Positions 42,226-51,263 of a stretch of DNA of 64,000 nt are shown piece after piece. Under the pieces are notes generated by a model. That model searched no databases. It was not told where the DNA came from and saw only the letters and a program-made list of their open reading frames with translations. Every line of letters begins with the position of its first letter. Positions within the stretch are counted from its first letter, which is position 1. Source of the DNA: Bog-756 sp963812525 (GTDB lineage Bacteria; Actinomycetota; Acidimicrobiia; Acidimicrobiales; RAAP-2); assembly GCA_963812525.1 (NCBI GenBank), contig CAWEVL010000010.1, positions 620,001 to 684,000 on the forward strand, given 5' to 3'. The translations under genes and the position numbers were made by a program.

Positions 42226-43767
42226 TCAGGGGCCCAGCTGGCTCCGGACGAGCTTGCCCAGGGCATTGCGCGGCAGCGCCTCGACCACGTGGACCAGCCG
42301 GGGCCGCTTGTACGGGGCCAGCATGGGCGAGGTGAACGCGGCCAGCTCGTCGGCCGACGGCGCCGTGCCGTCGGGGACGATCCACGCGGTGACCACCTCC
42401 CCCCACTCGGCCGACGGTGTCCCGGTGACGGCCACCTCGGCCACGCCGGGGTGGCCGGCCACCACGTCCTCGACCTCACTGGGGTAGACGTTGAACCCCC
42501 CGGAGATGATCAGCTCCTTGGACCGGCCCCGGATCACCAGGTAGCCGTCGGACTCCTCGCCCAGATCGCCGGTGCGGAACCATGGTGCGCCCCGGTCGTC
42601 GGCCTCCACGAACACCTCGGCGGTGGCCTCGGGACGACGCCAGTAGCCGTCGAAGACGTTGGGCCCGCGCACCAGGATCTCGTCGTCGTCGGCCAGCCGG
42701 ACCTCGACCCCGGGGAGCGGGAACCCCACCGTGCCCGCCCGTCGCTCGCCCTCGTACGGGTTGGACACGTTCATCAGGGTCTCGGTCATGCCGTACCGCT
42801 CGAGGACGGCGATGCCGGCGGCCCGGTGCACCTCGGCGTGGAGCTCGCCGGGGAGGGGGGCCGAGCCGGAGACGCACAGGCGGAGGCCGGCAAGACCGCC
42901 GACCCGCCCGGAGCCGACCAGGCGGTGGTACATGGTGGGGACCCCGAAGAACAGGGTGGCCCGGTGGTCGGCGGCGGCGGCCACCACGGCGGCCGGGTCG
43001 AAGCCGGGCAACAGGACGGCCGACGCCCCGGTCAGCAGGGTCCCGTAGGTGGCGACGGCGAGGCCGTGGGCATGGAAGACGGGGAGGCAGTGGACCAGAC
43101 GGTCCTCCGACGTCCACCGCCATGCCTCGCTCACCGACGCCGTGGCCGCCAACAGGTTGCGGTGACGCAGGACGGCCCCCTTGGGCACACCGGTGGTCCC
43201 CGAGGTGAAGCAGATCAGGGCCGGGTCGTCCGGGGCGGCGGCATCCAGAGGTCCGGGGTCGCCGTCGGCCAGATCCAGACCCGAGCCGGTGACCACGACG
43301 GGTCCGGTGGCCGCCCGGCGCACCCACTCGGCCTGGTCGGGTCGGTCGACGACGGCGGCCGATGCCCCCACGGCGATGACGATGTGGGCCAGCTCCCGCT
43401 CGGAGTAGGCCGTGTTGGCCGGCACCACGACCAGGCCGGCGCGCAACGCGCCGACGTGAGCTACCAGGGAGGCCACCGACGACGGCGTCGACCACACCAT
43501 CCGGTCCCCCGGCTCGAGGCCGGCGGTGCGGAGGCGGCCAGCGGCGCGTCGGGTGGCCGCCTCGAACTCGCCCGCCGTCCACCAGGCACCGGGGGCGCGG
43601 GACGCCCCGGCGGCGGCCGGCGAGCCGGCGGCGGGCTCCAGCCACAGCGGGGCACCGGGAGCGTCGGCCCAGCCTCGGGTCCAGGCCCGCAGCAGCGTGC
43701 CCTCCGACGTCAGATCGGCCACCGTCACGTCCCGACCTGAGGCCAGATGGTCACGCCAGGGGCGCAC
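42226..43767 (-). CDS. MatB-like malonyl/acyl-CoA synthetase
   Basis: A 513-residue AMP-forming acyl-CoA synthetase. The P-loop is CFTSGTTGVPKGAVLRHRNL, then FHAHGLAVATYG, and ERYGMTETLMNVSNPYEGER with GTVGFPLPGVEVRL. The NVSNPYEGERRAGTVG stretch is characteristic of malonyl-/methylmalonyl-CoA synthetases (MatB). The C-terminal lysine lies in PRNALGKLVRSQL. It makes an acyl-CoA from a short dicarboxylic or other acid, ATP and CoA, fitting with the acyl-CoA mutase 5 kb away. It starts at a GTG (43767), 43 nt after the secreted hydrolase gene on the same strand. A GTG about 15 codons later is an alternative start. Substrate assignment is tentative. Confidence 0.85.
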   Translation of the reverse strand: MRPWRDHLASGRDVTVADLTSEGTLLRAWTRGWADAPGAPLWLEPAAGSPAAAGASRAPGAWWTAGEFEAATRRAAGRLRTAGLEPGDRMVWSTPSSVASLVAHVGALRAGLVVVPANTAYSERELAHIVIAVGASAAVVDRPDQAEWVRRAATGPVVVTGSGLDLADGDPGPLDAAAPDDPALICFTSGTTGVPKGAVLRHRNLLAATASVSEAWRWTSEDRLVHCLPVFHAHGLAVATYGTLLTGASAVLLPGFDPAAVVAAAADHRATLFFGVPTMYHRLVGSGRVGGLAGLRLCVSGSAPLPGELHAEVHRAAGIAVLERYGMTETLMNVSNPYEGERRAGTVGFPLPGVEVRLADDDEILVRGPNVFDGYWRRPEATAEVFVEADDRGAPWFRTGDLGEESDGYLVIRGRSKELIISGGFNVYPSEVEDVVAGHPGVAEVAVTGTPSAEWGEVVTAWIVPDGTAPSADELAAFTSPMLAPYKRPRLVHVVEALPRNALGKLVRSQLGP

Positions 43768-43772
43768 GGTCA

Positions 43773-43791
43773 GTCCCGGTTCGTCCGGGAC
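43773..43791 (-). terminator. Small hairpin between hydrolase and ligase genes
   Basis: GTCCCGG and its complement with a 5-nt loop in the 43-nt gap. It may attenuate readthrough from the hydrolase gene. Confidence 0.3.
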
Positions 43792-43810
43792 GGCCCGGTC
43801 GCCGCCGACC

Positions 43811-46141
43811 TCATCCCCCGTTGGCGGCGGCCACGTAGGTCCGGCACGGCTGGCCCCGCAACGAGGGACAGGCCGGCTGGGGGTCCGGGGGCGTGATGCC
43901 CGGCACCACCGACAGCACCAGGGCCGAGGGGTGGTGCGCCCCCAGGCCGATGGTGTCGGTCACCGTGCCGCCGGTCGGATAGGTGTCGAACTGCCAGGCC
44001 GGGCGGTCACCCCCCGGGGCGGTGATGGAGATCCGGATCCTGGAGCCGGCCCGGAACGCGTAGGCGAAGGGCACGATGGGGATCCGGACCTCGGTAAACC
44101 GGCCGCCGGGCAGCGGGGCCGCGGTGTCGGCGGCATAGGTCGGGACCGGGCCGGTGGCCGTCGACGCCGACCGGTCGAGGGCCCGGTCGCTGGCCCGCAG
44201 CTCGCCGGTCTGGACGAACAGCTCCTTCCCGTCCGGCCGCACCTCCGAGACGGTGGCCTGCAGGTCGGTGTCGGCCGCCGTGCTCTGCACCCACAGGTTG
44301 AGGCTGGCCGGACCGACCGCCACCACGTCCTCGGTCAGCGGCGCCGAGAGGAACCCGACCCCGTCGGAACCGGCGGCCGGCACCCACTGGTACGCCGGCA
44401 GGGCGGCCCAGGCACTGCCGGACGGGAGGTCGACGGGCGGGCGGGCCGACGGGTCGGGGCGGAAGGACACCGTGGCCGACGCCGACCGCCTCGGGGAGAG
44501 GGCGCCACCGGTCCCCAGGCGGTAGGTGACGGCCGTGGCCTGGGGTGGGGGCCACGCCGTGAAGTCCTGGCTCCAGACCGGCTGCATGGCCCCGGCCCCC
44601 GCGCTCCCCCCGCCGTTGTCGAACAGGACCCGCACCCGGGGCTGCTGTTCGAAGGCGGCCCGGGCGGCGGCCAGGCTCGGCTCGTCGGTGTACCCCACCG
44701 GGGCCACCGCCCCGGCGGAAGCGCCGGCCGCCTGCTGGTAGAGCAGGGGCGCCAGGGCAACGAGGGTGGGCGACGGTGTGGGGACCCGGTCGGCCACGTA
44801 GAGGTCGAGGAACTCGAGCCACCGGGTGATGGCGCCCGGGCCCAGGGAATCGATGTGGGTGCCGTTGGTGATGGTGGCCCACACCCGGGGGTCGTGGGCC
44901 AGTGCCCCGATGATGGCCGGCCACTGGCCGCCCGTCTGCTCGTCCTGGAAGGCGCCGGACACGAAGACCGGCACGTCGACCTGCCGGGCCCACGTGGACG
45001 GGGCCCGCTGCCGGTACAGGGCGTCCACGTAGTGGCTGGCTTGGCTGAGCAGGGTCTGGATGTTCTGGGTCTGGCCGTGCAGGGCCTGGTTGGCCAGGCA
45101 CTGCCGGTCCCCCTGCTGGATGAGGACCCGGGCCCACTCCTGGCCACCGGCCGGGGCCGGCTCGGCGTCGGCCTGCCGCTCGGCCAACCACGAGGCGGCG
45201 AAGCCGCTGTTGAACATGCCGCCGGGGAAGCCCGTCGAGTACAGGTCGTCGGTCAGGCTCATCGGGGCGATGGCGGCCAGGCCCGGCGGGCGGGTCCCGG
45301 CCACGAACATCTGGGAGATGCCCGAGAAGGAGATGCCGACCATGCCCACCTTGTGGTTGGCCACCCAGGGTTGGGCGGCGGCGATCTGCACGGCGTCGAA
45401 CCCGTCGTAGGTGGTGGGTAGGTCAAAGAGGTCGAAGGCCCCGCCCGAGCATCCGGTCCCCCGCATCTGGAGGCTGATGGTGGCGAATCCCAGCAGGGGG
45501 GCGATCAGCGAGCCGACGATGGTGGCCGAATCGGGGACCAGCGGGTCCGAGGTGCTCTCGCCGTTCTGCCCCAGCTCGGCGTCGATAAGGCTGTGGGGCG
45601 CGGCAATGGCGTAGCCCGACTCCTCGATCACCGTGGGGAACGGGCCGTCGGCCAGGGTCTTGCCCGGTGGGAGGCGGACCGTGGCCGCCAGCGACACGCC
45701 GTCCCGCATGGTGATGTAGTTCAACCCCGCCACCAGGTGCTGATGGGAGTAGAAGGTGCTCGGAGGGGTCTGGTCGGTCGACAGGACCCGAAAACGCGCC
45801 GTGGCCGACACCGACGTCCCGGACACGGTCCGGAACGTGTAGCCGCGGCCCGGGGCCACATCGCGGACGATCAGGCTCCCCTGGCTGTCGATGGTCCCAC
45901 TGCCCACCCGGTGCCCCGACCCGTCCACCAGCAGGGCGGTGGTGCCGGGCAGCCCGCCGAGCAGATACGCCTGGTCGATGGAGCCGTGCCCGGTGAAGGT
46001 GGCCCGGGCGTTGGCCGCCGGGACCGGCGCCAGCCCACGGGTGTGGCCGGCCGACGCCCCCGCGGCTCCCGACCACACCATCGAGGCTGCAGCCAGCACC
46101 GAGGTCACCGCTGCGAGCCACACCCACTGTCGACCCTGCAC
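43811..46141 (-). CDS. Secreted CocE/NonD-family (X-Pro peptidase-like) hydrolase
   Basis: A 776-residue exported alpha/beta hydrolase. A signal peptide, VWLAAVTSVLAAASMVWSGA, precedes an N-terminal beta domain, then the S15-type catalytic domain: ITMRDGVSLAATVRLPPG, MRGTGCSGGAFDLFD, the nucleophile elbow VGMVGISFSGISQ, and THIDSLGPGA with the likely histidine. The C-terminal jelly-roll (X-Pro dipeptidyl-peptidase C-terminal domain) ends the protein. It probably hydrolyses an ester, amide or peptide outside the cell. The GTG at 46141 is chosen because AAGGGGGG precedes it and it puts the signal peptide at the N terminus; the ATG at 46180 lacks a ribosome site. The MatB-like gene follows. Confidence 0.88.
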   Translation of the reverse strand: MQGRQWVWLAAVTSVLAAASMVWSGAAGASAGHTRGLAPVPAANARATFTGHGSIDQAYLLGGLPGTTALLVDGSGHRVGSGTIDSQGSLIVRDVAPGRGYTFRTVSGTSVSATARFRVLSTDQTPPSTFYSHQHLVAGLNYITMRDGVSLAATVRLPPGKTLADGPFPTVIEESGYAIAAPHSLIDAELGQNGESTSDPLVPDSATIVGSLIAPLLGFATISLQMRGTGCSGGAFDLFDLPTTYDGFDAVQIAAAQPWVANHKVGMVGISFSGISQMFVAGTRPPGLAAIAPMSLTDDLYSTGFPGGMFNSGFAASWLAERQADAEPAPAGGQEWARVLIQQGDRQCLANQALHGQTQNIQTLLSQASHYVDALYRQRAPSTWARQVDVPVFVSGAFQDEQTGGQWPAIIGALAHDPRVWATITNGTHIDSLGPGAITRWLEFLDLYVADRVPTPSPTLVALAPLLYQQAAGASAGAVAPVGYTDEPSLAAARAAFEQQPRVRVLFDNGGGSAGAGAMQPVWSQDFTAWPPPQATAVTYRLGTGGALSPRRSASATVSFRPDPSARPPVDLPSGSAWAALPAYQWVPAAGSDGVGFLSAPLTEDVVAVGPASLNLWVQSTAADTDLQATVSEVRPDGKELFVQTGELRASDRALDRSASTATGPVPTYAADTAAPLPGGRFTEVRIPIVPFAYAFRAGSRIRISITAPGGDRPAWQFDTYPTGGTVTDTIGLGAHHPSALVLSVVPGITPPDPQPACPSLRGQPCRTYVAAANGG

Positions 46142-46265
46142 CAGCTGTCCCCCCTTCGGTGTTCCCGGCCCCGATCCCATCGGGGCGGGGTCCGGACGAG
46201 CCGCCTGCCATGGTAGCCAGGCCGGCGGCCACCCCACGTCGCTGGACTGCGCCCGGCTCCGCCGC

Positions 46266-47861
46266 TCAGCCCGACCGGTCGGCCGCTCGAGGCCGGTTGA
46301 GGCGGGCGAACATCCCGCGCTGCGCGGTGTACAGCTTGGGGTACTCGGCGTACAGGCGGTCGTAGGTGGCCCGGTGGGAGGGATCGGGACGGAACACCTC
46401 GTCCACCCGCACGAGCCCCCGCACCTCGTCGGGCCGCACGGCGCCGAGGACCAGTCCGGCGAAGATGGCCGCACCGCGCAGGTTGGCGGCCAGCGGCGCC
46501 TCCACCCGCTCGATGGTCCGGTCCATCACGTCGGCGTGGATCTGGCACCACAGGTCCGAGAGCGCCCCGCCGCCGATCATCCGCACGGGGTCGAGCCGGC
46601 GCCTGGCGAACCGCTCCACCGCTTCGTGGAGCCACCGGTTGTTGAAGGCCACGCCCTCGAGGACCGCACGGGCCAGCTCGGGACGGCCGGTGGTGAGCGA
46701 GAGGTTGTGGAACCCGGCCCGGGCATGCCGGTCGTCGACCGGCGACCGCTCACCGCGTAGCCACGGGGTGAACACCACGTTGGACGAGCCGGGCGCCGCG
46801 GCCGCCGCCAGCCGGGTGGCCGCGGCGAAGTCGGGCCGGCCCTGCGGGCTGACCAGGCCCGGCATCACGCCGCACAGCCAGTCGAGGCAGGCACCCCCGG
46901 CCTCGTGATTGTCGGCGATCAGGTACCCACCGGCACCCAGCCCCGGGACGCTGGCCACCTGCCGCCGCGCATCGGTCTTCTTGAACGGCACCGGTGCCCC
47001 GATCCACGCGCTGGTGCTCACGGCCAGATGGGCCTGGTAGTCGAGCACCGCACCCGACCCGCACGCCGCCGAGTGGAGGTCCGGCGTGCCGGTGACCACC
47101 TGCACGCCGGCCGGGAGGCCGAGGTCCGTCGCCACCTGAGGGAGGACCGTTCCGATCACCGTGCCCGTGCGGTGGAGCGGAGGCAGCCGCTCCGGGTCGA
47201 CGCCCGAGCGGCTCACCAGCACCCGGTCGTAGGCCAGCATGTCGAGGTGCCGGTTGTCGGTCAGCCAGGCGCCGGCCATGGAGGCGTGGGAAGCCGCCGG
47301 GATGCCGGTGAAGCACATGGACAGGTAGTCGACCGGCTCGAGGAACCACCGGGCCTCGGCCGAGTTCCCCCGCTCGTCGGCCTGCAGGAAGCGCATGTGC
47401 CCGATGGGATCGGCCCCCGAGGGGGACGGGGCCCCGCCGGATCGCCTGATCCAGGTGAGGGCGGCCCGCGGAGCGTAGCCGCCGACCGGGCCGCCGATGA
47501 TCCCCCGGGAGTGGGGCGCGCCCCGGGTGTCCATCCACAGCACGCAGGGGCCGACGGGGACGCCGCCGGCGTCCGCCGGCACCGTGCTGGCCCATTGCCC
47601 GGTGACGCTGACCGCCACCACCCGGTCGGGCGGGACGGCCCCCGAGGCCAGCGCCCGTCGGGCCGAGTCGCAGACGAGGTCCCACCACAGCGTGGCGTCC
47701 TGGGTGGCGGCGTCACCGTCGACACGGGTGGACAGGGGCGTGTGCTCGTGCCAGGCGATCGTCCCGGCCAGCGAGACCAGGCCGACCTTGAGCCCGCTGG
47801 TCCCGAGATCGACGGCCAGGGCGAACGCCCCGGGGGCGGGGGTCGACCGGGCCGGTCTCAC
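46266..47861 (-). CDS. FGGY-family carbohydrate kinase
   Basis: A 531-residue sugar kinase of the xylulokinase-like group. Motifs are LAVDLGTSGLKVGLVSLAGT (phosphate 1), VSVTGQWASTVPADAGG, WMDTRGAP, DNHEAGGACLDWLCGVMP and VRMIGGGALSDLWCQIHADV (FGGY signature 2). The sugar is not clear: no pentose isomerase or transporter is near. It starts at GTG 47861, overlapping by GTGA the stop of a 34-codon leaderless ORF; no ribosome site is seen, so translation is probably coupled to it. The gene is followed by the secreted hydrolase on the same strand, 124 nt later. Confidence 0.88.
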   Translation of the reverse strand: MRPARSTPAPGAFALAVDLGTSGLKVGLVSLAGTIAWHEHTPLSTRVDGDAATQDATLWWDLVCDSARRALASGAVPPDRVVAVSVTGQWASTVPADAGGVPVGPCVLWMDTRGAPHSRGIIGGPVGGYAPRAALTWIRRSGGAPSPSGADPIGHMRFLQADERGNSAEARWFLEPVDYLSMCFTGIPAASHASMAGAWLTDNRHLDMLAYDRVLVSRSGVDPERLPPLHRTGTVIGTVLPQVATDLGLPAGVQVVTGTPDLHSAACGSGAVLDYQAHLAVSTSAWIGAPVPFKKTDARRQVASVPGLGAGGYLIADNHEAGGACLDWLCGVMPGLVSPQGRPDFAAATRLAAAAAPGSSNVVFTPWLRGERSPVDDRHARAGFHNLSLTTGRPELARAVLEGVAFNNRWLHEAVERFARRRLDPVRMIGGGALSDLWCQIHADVMDRTIERVEAPLAANLRGAAIFAGLVLGAVRPDEVRGLVRVDEVFRPDPSHRATYDRLYAEYPKLYTAQRGMFARLNRPRAADRSG

Positions 47862-47962
47862 CGGTCCGGGGCCTCCGGTCGGGAGGCGGGTCGGCCCACC
47901 GCCTCGACGTGTCGGACCCGACCACGCAGCCTGACCTCGGCCGTTGGCTTCCCCGGGGTCAT
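47858..47962 (-). CDS. Leaderless 34-residue ORF overlapping FGGY kinase
   Basis: ATG at 47962 lies exactly 7 nt after a TAGCGT -10 box. The ORF, starting MTPGKPTAEVRLRGRVRHVE, ends with a TGA that overlaps the kinase GTG (GTGA). It may be a leader whose translation delivers ribosomes to the kinase start. The basic peptide shows no known family. Confidence 0.42.
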   Translation of the reverse strand: MTPGKPTAEVRLRGRVRHVEAVGRPASRPEAPDR

Positions 47963-47969
47963 CGTCCGC

Positions 47970-47975
47970 ACGCTA
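47970..47975 (-). promoter_or_regulatory. -10 box of FGGY kinase leader
   Basis: TAGCGT on the minus strand, 7 nt before the ATG at 47962, the same box and spacing as for the NUDIX gene. Confidence 0.5.
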
Positions 47976-48081
47976 ACCGTCCCCGGCATCCGCGCACCGA
48001 CGGCGGCCGTCCGCCCTCGTCGTCGCCCTTCCTGACCCGTTGCCTAAGCCACATTCCGTGCCATACCATGCACAGTGGGCG

Positions 48082-48109
48082 CTTTGAGTGGTCAATCGAC
48101 CACTCAAAG
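48082..48109. promoter_or_regulatory. 12-bp perfect inverted repeat, operator candidate
   Basis: CTTTGAGTGGTC, 4-nt loop AATC, exact complement. It lies in a relatively AT-rich stretch (48050-48200) between the divergent FGGY kinase and LuxR-type regulator genes, about 135 bp before the latter. No coding gene overlaps it. It may be a regulator site or an RNA hairpin. Confidence 0.55.
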
Positions 48110-48245
48110 AGAGCAGGCCCGCCGTCTCACCCATTAATTTTCCATGGTGCAACTGATCCAGCAGGGGCAGGGCTGCTTGAGATGCAACGCGTTCTCGTAG
48201 TGACAGGTCTCCCGTCCTCGACCGACCGCGCCGTCGGCGACGCCG

Positions 48246-51200
48246 GTGCGGCCGGTGCGGCCGGCCGCCAGGCTCGGTTCCGGTGGTGACGGAGACCCCG
48301 GCGCCCACGCCGGACCGCCGCTCAGGGGGCAGCGCGGACCGCGCCTGTTCGAGCGCGGCCGGTTCCTCGACGAGCTCGACGCCCTGTTCGGCCAGTCGCT
48401 CGCCGTACCCAGCGGGTGCATCGCCGTCGAGGGGCCGTGGGGCTCGGGCCGGACCGCACTGCTCAATGCGGCGGCCGATCTGGCCGGCCTGGCCGGCTGC
48501 CTGGTGCTCCGGACCGCCGGGGGTTCGTGGGAGCAGCAGACCCCCTTCGCCGGGCTGGGTCGGCTGGTGGAGTCGGCCGGTGCGCAGTCCGCCGGTACCG
48601 AGGACGTCCGGGAGGAGGCCCGCCGGCTGGAGACGACGTTGACCGCAGACGGAGGAGGGCGCCCCGGCGCGACCCGGACAGCCGCCGGGTTCCACCGGCT
48701 GGTCCTGAGCCTGCGTCGTCTGGCCCCGGTGCTCCTGGTCGTCGACGACGCCGATGAGGCCGATCCCGAGACCTTGGCCGTCCTGCAGTATCTGGTGCGC
48801 CGCCTCGAGCATCAGCAGATCTGGGTGGTCCTTGCCACCCGGCCGCTCCATCCGGGCGTGGGCCTGCGGCCCGTGGACGCGCTGCTCGCCGAGCCGGACG
48901 TCCGACAGTTCGTCCTCGAGCCGCTCCACGACGACAGCGTGTCCGCCCTGCTGGCCGGCTACTTCGACGACCAGCCCGACCGCGACTTCGTGACGGCGTG
49001 CCGCGAGGCCACGGGCGGGTCCCCTTTTCTCCTCAAGGCCCTGCTGCCCGCACTGCGGCGGAGTGGGATGGCCCCTGCCGCGGCGATGGCCGGCCAGGTC
49101 GCCCAGGTGCGCGCTCCGAAGGTGACCCAGTCCGTCCTCCGTCGGTTGGCCCAGCTCCCGGTGACGGTCTCCGACCTCCTCCAGGCCGGTGCCGTCCTCG
49201 ACGAGGGCGCCGACCGGGGGGTGGTCCGGGAGCTGGCCGAGATCGACGGCCCTGCCTCGGTCCGGGCCGCCGACGCCGCTGAGCAGATGGGGCTGCTCCG
49301 ACCGGGCGCTCCCCTGACCTTCACCTCCCCGCTCGTCCGTTGGGCCGTGTACCACGACATCCCACCGGTCCGGCGCTCGGCGCTGCACGCCGGTGCCGCA
49401 CGGCTCCTGCGAGAACGGGGGGCCGAGGACACCGTGGTGGCCCGGCACCTCCTGGCCACGGAGCCCGTCGGTGACCGGGACGCCGCGTTGCTCCTCCAGC
49501 GGTTGGGGGGCGGGGCCCTCCGGTCGGGTCAGGAGGACCTGGCCCTGGCCTGCTTCGACCGGGCCCTGGCCGAGGGCCCACCGGCCGAGGAGCGGGTCGG
49601 CCTCCTCCTCGATCTGGCCGGGACCGAGCGGGGCCGGGACCCCAGCTCGGCACTGGCCCACCTCCGACAGGCCCTCGAGCTGACCGGCACCGAGACGGCC
49701 CGGGCCGTCCGGGTGGGGGTGGATCTGCTGGACCGGGTGGCCGGGCTGCCGGGTCTCCGCGCCGAGACGACCGGGCTGCTGCAGGCGTCGAGGAGCCGGT
49801 TCGAGGGGGTGGCCCACCCCCTCCGGGTCGAACTCGAAGTGGCGCTGACCTTGACCGCCGCCCGGCCCGTCGACCGGACCGACGGCGTGACGCGGCTCCG
49901 GTCCTTGGTCGCCGAGCGAGGGGAGGGCGGCGGGCCCGGAGACTGCTTGGCCCGCACCCTGCTCGAGGTGGAGCGCGTGCTGTCCCCAGCATCGGTCCCC
50001 GCCGACCGTTCGTCGGTCGTGCTCGAGCGAGCGGTCCGCACCGACCTGCTGGACGCGGCCGGCCCCATGGCTGCCCGGGTCGGTTCGCTGGCCCTGTTCG
50101 GGCTCCTGTGCACCGACCGGTTCCCGTCCGTGGACCACCACCTCGTCGCCGCGCTCGACGGTGCCACGGACGACCGCCACGCGGTGCTCGCTCGACGACT
50201 AGCCGATCTCTCGGCCCTGTCGCTGCTCTGGCGGGGATCACTGGCCCAGGCCGAGGAGGCGTACCGCCGCGGGCAGGAGGCCGATCCGGTGCGGCCCGGT
50301 GAGCCGTCCCCGCCGGCCATCGGCGCCATCGACACCCTGGTCGAGCAGGGCCGAATCGGAGACGCCCAACACCTGGCCGACTCGACCGATCCGGCGCGGA
50401 TCGACGACCCGCTGCTCCGGTCCGTCGCCCTCACCGAGCGCAGTCGTCTCCTCCTGGCCCAGGAACGCTGGCAGGAGGGGGTCGACCAGTTGGTCGCCGT
50501 CGGTGCTGAGCTGGAGCAGGCCGGCGTGTGCAACCCGGCGCTGGTCCCCTGGCGGGCCGACGCGGCCATGGCCCTCGCGGCGTTGGGCGAGTGGGAGGAA
50601 GCCGGACGCCTCGCCGGGGAGAACCTCCGTCTGGCCCGGGGAATCGGCGCCCCCCGCACCACCGGGAACGCCCTGAGGGCCATGGCTGCGGCATCGCCCG
50701 ATCCGGCCGATCGGACCCGATGGCTGGGAGAGGCCCTCGTGGTGCTCGAGCCGTCCCCAGCCCGGCTCGAAACGGCCCACGCCCTGGTCGAGTTGGGAGC
50801 AGTCCTGGTGGAGCGCGGCGAGAAGGAGGAGGCCCGCGGCACGCTCCGCCGAGGGGCCACTCTGGCGTCACAGTGCGGGGCCCACCATCTCGTCGAGGTC
50901 GCCGGGGAGCTGCTCCGCGCCGCGGGGGGCCGCCCGAGGCGGCTGGGCGCGGTCGGCCTGGCCTCGCTGACCCCGGCCGAGCTGCGGGTGGTTGGCCTGG
51001 CCGCCGGCGGAATGACCAACCAGGGGATCGCCGACACGCTGTACGTCACCCTGAAGACCGTGGAAGGCCACTTGGCCAAGTCCTACCGGAAGCTGGGCAT
51101 CGAATCTCGGCGGGACCTGGCGGGAGCCCTGGCCCCTGCCGGCGGCGTTGGTGGTGGCATTGGTGGCGGCGTTGGTGGCGGCACTGACGGTGACCATGGC

Positions 51201-51263
51201 GGTGACGGCACCGAGGACGGCAGCCGCGACGACCGGGCGACGCTCAGCAGCGCGCCCGGCTGA
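48246..51263 (+). CDS. Large ATP-binding LuxR-type (LAL-like) regulator
   Basis: A 1005-residue STAND-type regulator. An N-terminal AAA-like NTPase has LFERGRFLDELDALFG, a Walker A-like EGPWGSGRTALLNAA and Walker B VLLVVDDADEADPETL. A long helical, TPR-like middle region (about 350-890) follows, and a C-terminal LuxR helix-turn-helix: LTPAELRVVGLAAGGMTNQG then TVEGHLAKSYRKLGI. After it comes a Gly-rich tail of about 40 residues. Such proteins activate transcription after ligand or ATP binding. The Walker A lysine is replaced by Arg (GSGRT), so ATP hydrolysis may be weak. The start is uncertain: GTG 48246 or a few codons later. The final 20 bp overlap the convergent epimerase gene. Confidence 0.87.
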   Translation: MRPVRPAARLGSGGDGDPGAHAGPPLRGQRGPRLFERGRFLDELDALFGQSLAVPSGCIAVEGPWGSGRTALLNAAADLAGLAGCLVLRTAGGSWEQQTPFAGLGRLVESAGAQSAGTEDVREEARRLETTLTADGGGRPGATRTAAGFHRLVLSLRRLAPVLLVVDDADEADPETLAVLQYLVRRLEHQQIWVVLATRPLHPGVGLRPVDALLAEPDVRQFVLEPLHDDSVSALLAGYFDDQPDRDFVTACREATGGSPFLLKALLPALRRSGMAPAAAMAGQVAQVRAPKVTQSVLRRLAQLPVTVSDLLQAGAVLDEGADRGVVRELAEIDGPASVRAADAAEQMGLLRPGAPLTFTSPLVRWAVYHDIPPVRRSALHAGAARLLRERGAEDTVVARHLLATEPVGDRDAALLLQRLGGGALRSGQEDLALACFDRALAEGPPAEERVGLLLDLAGTERGRDPSSALAHLRQALELTGTETARAVRVGVDLLDRVAGLPGLRAETTGLLQASRSRFEGVAHPLRVELEVALTLTAARPVDRTDGVTRLRSLVAERGEGGGPGDCLARTLLEVERVLSPASVPADRSSVVLERAVRTDLLDAAGPMAARVGSLALFGLLCTDRFPSVDHHLVAALDGATDDRHAVLARRLADLSALSLLWRGSLAQAEEAYRRGQEADPVRPGEPSPPAIGAIDTLVEQGRIGDAQHLADSTDPARIDDPLLRSVALTERSRLLLAQERWQEGVDQLVAVGAELEQAGVCNPALVPWRADAAMALAALGEWEEAGRLAGENLRLARGIGAPRTTGNALRAMAAASPDPADRTRWLGEALVVLEPSPARLETAHALVELGAVLVERGEKEEARGTLRRGATLASQCGAHHLVEVAGELLRAAGGRPRRLGAVGLASLTPAELRVVGLAAGGMTNQGIADTLYVTLKTVEGHLAKSYRKLGIESRRDLAGALAPAGGVGGGIGGGVGGGTDGDHGGDGTEDGSRDDRATLSSAPG

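Noticed and set aside
48134..48466. Minus-strand ORF near the LuxR-type gene start
   Set aside because: Low-complexity basic sequence that overlaps the N-terminal coding region of the LuxR-type gene; no ribosome site.
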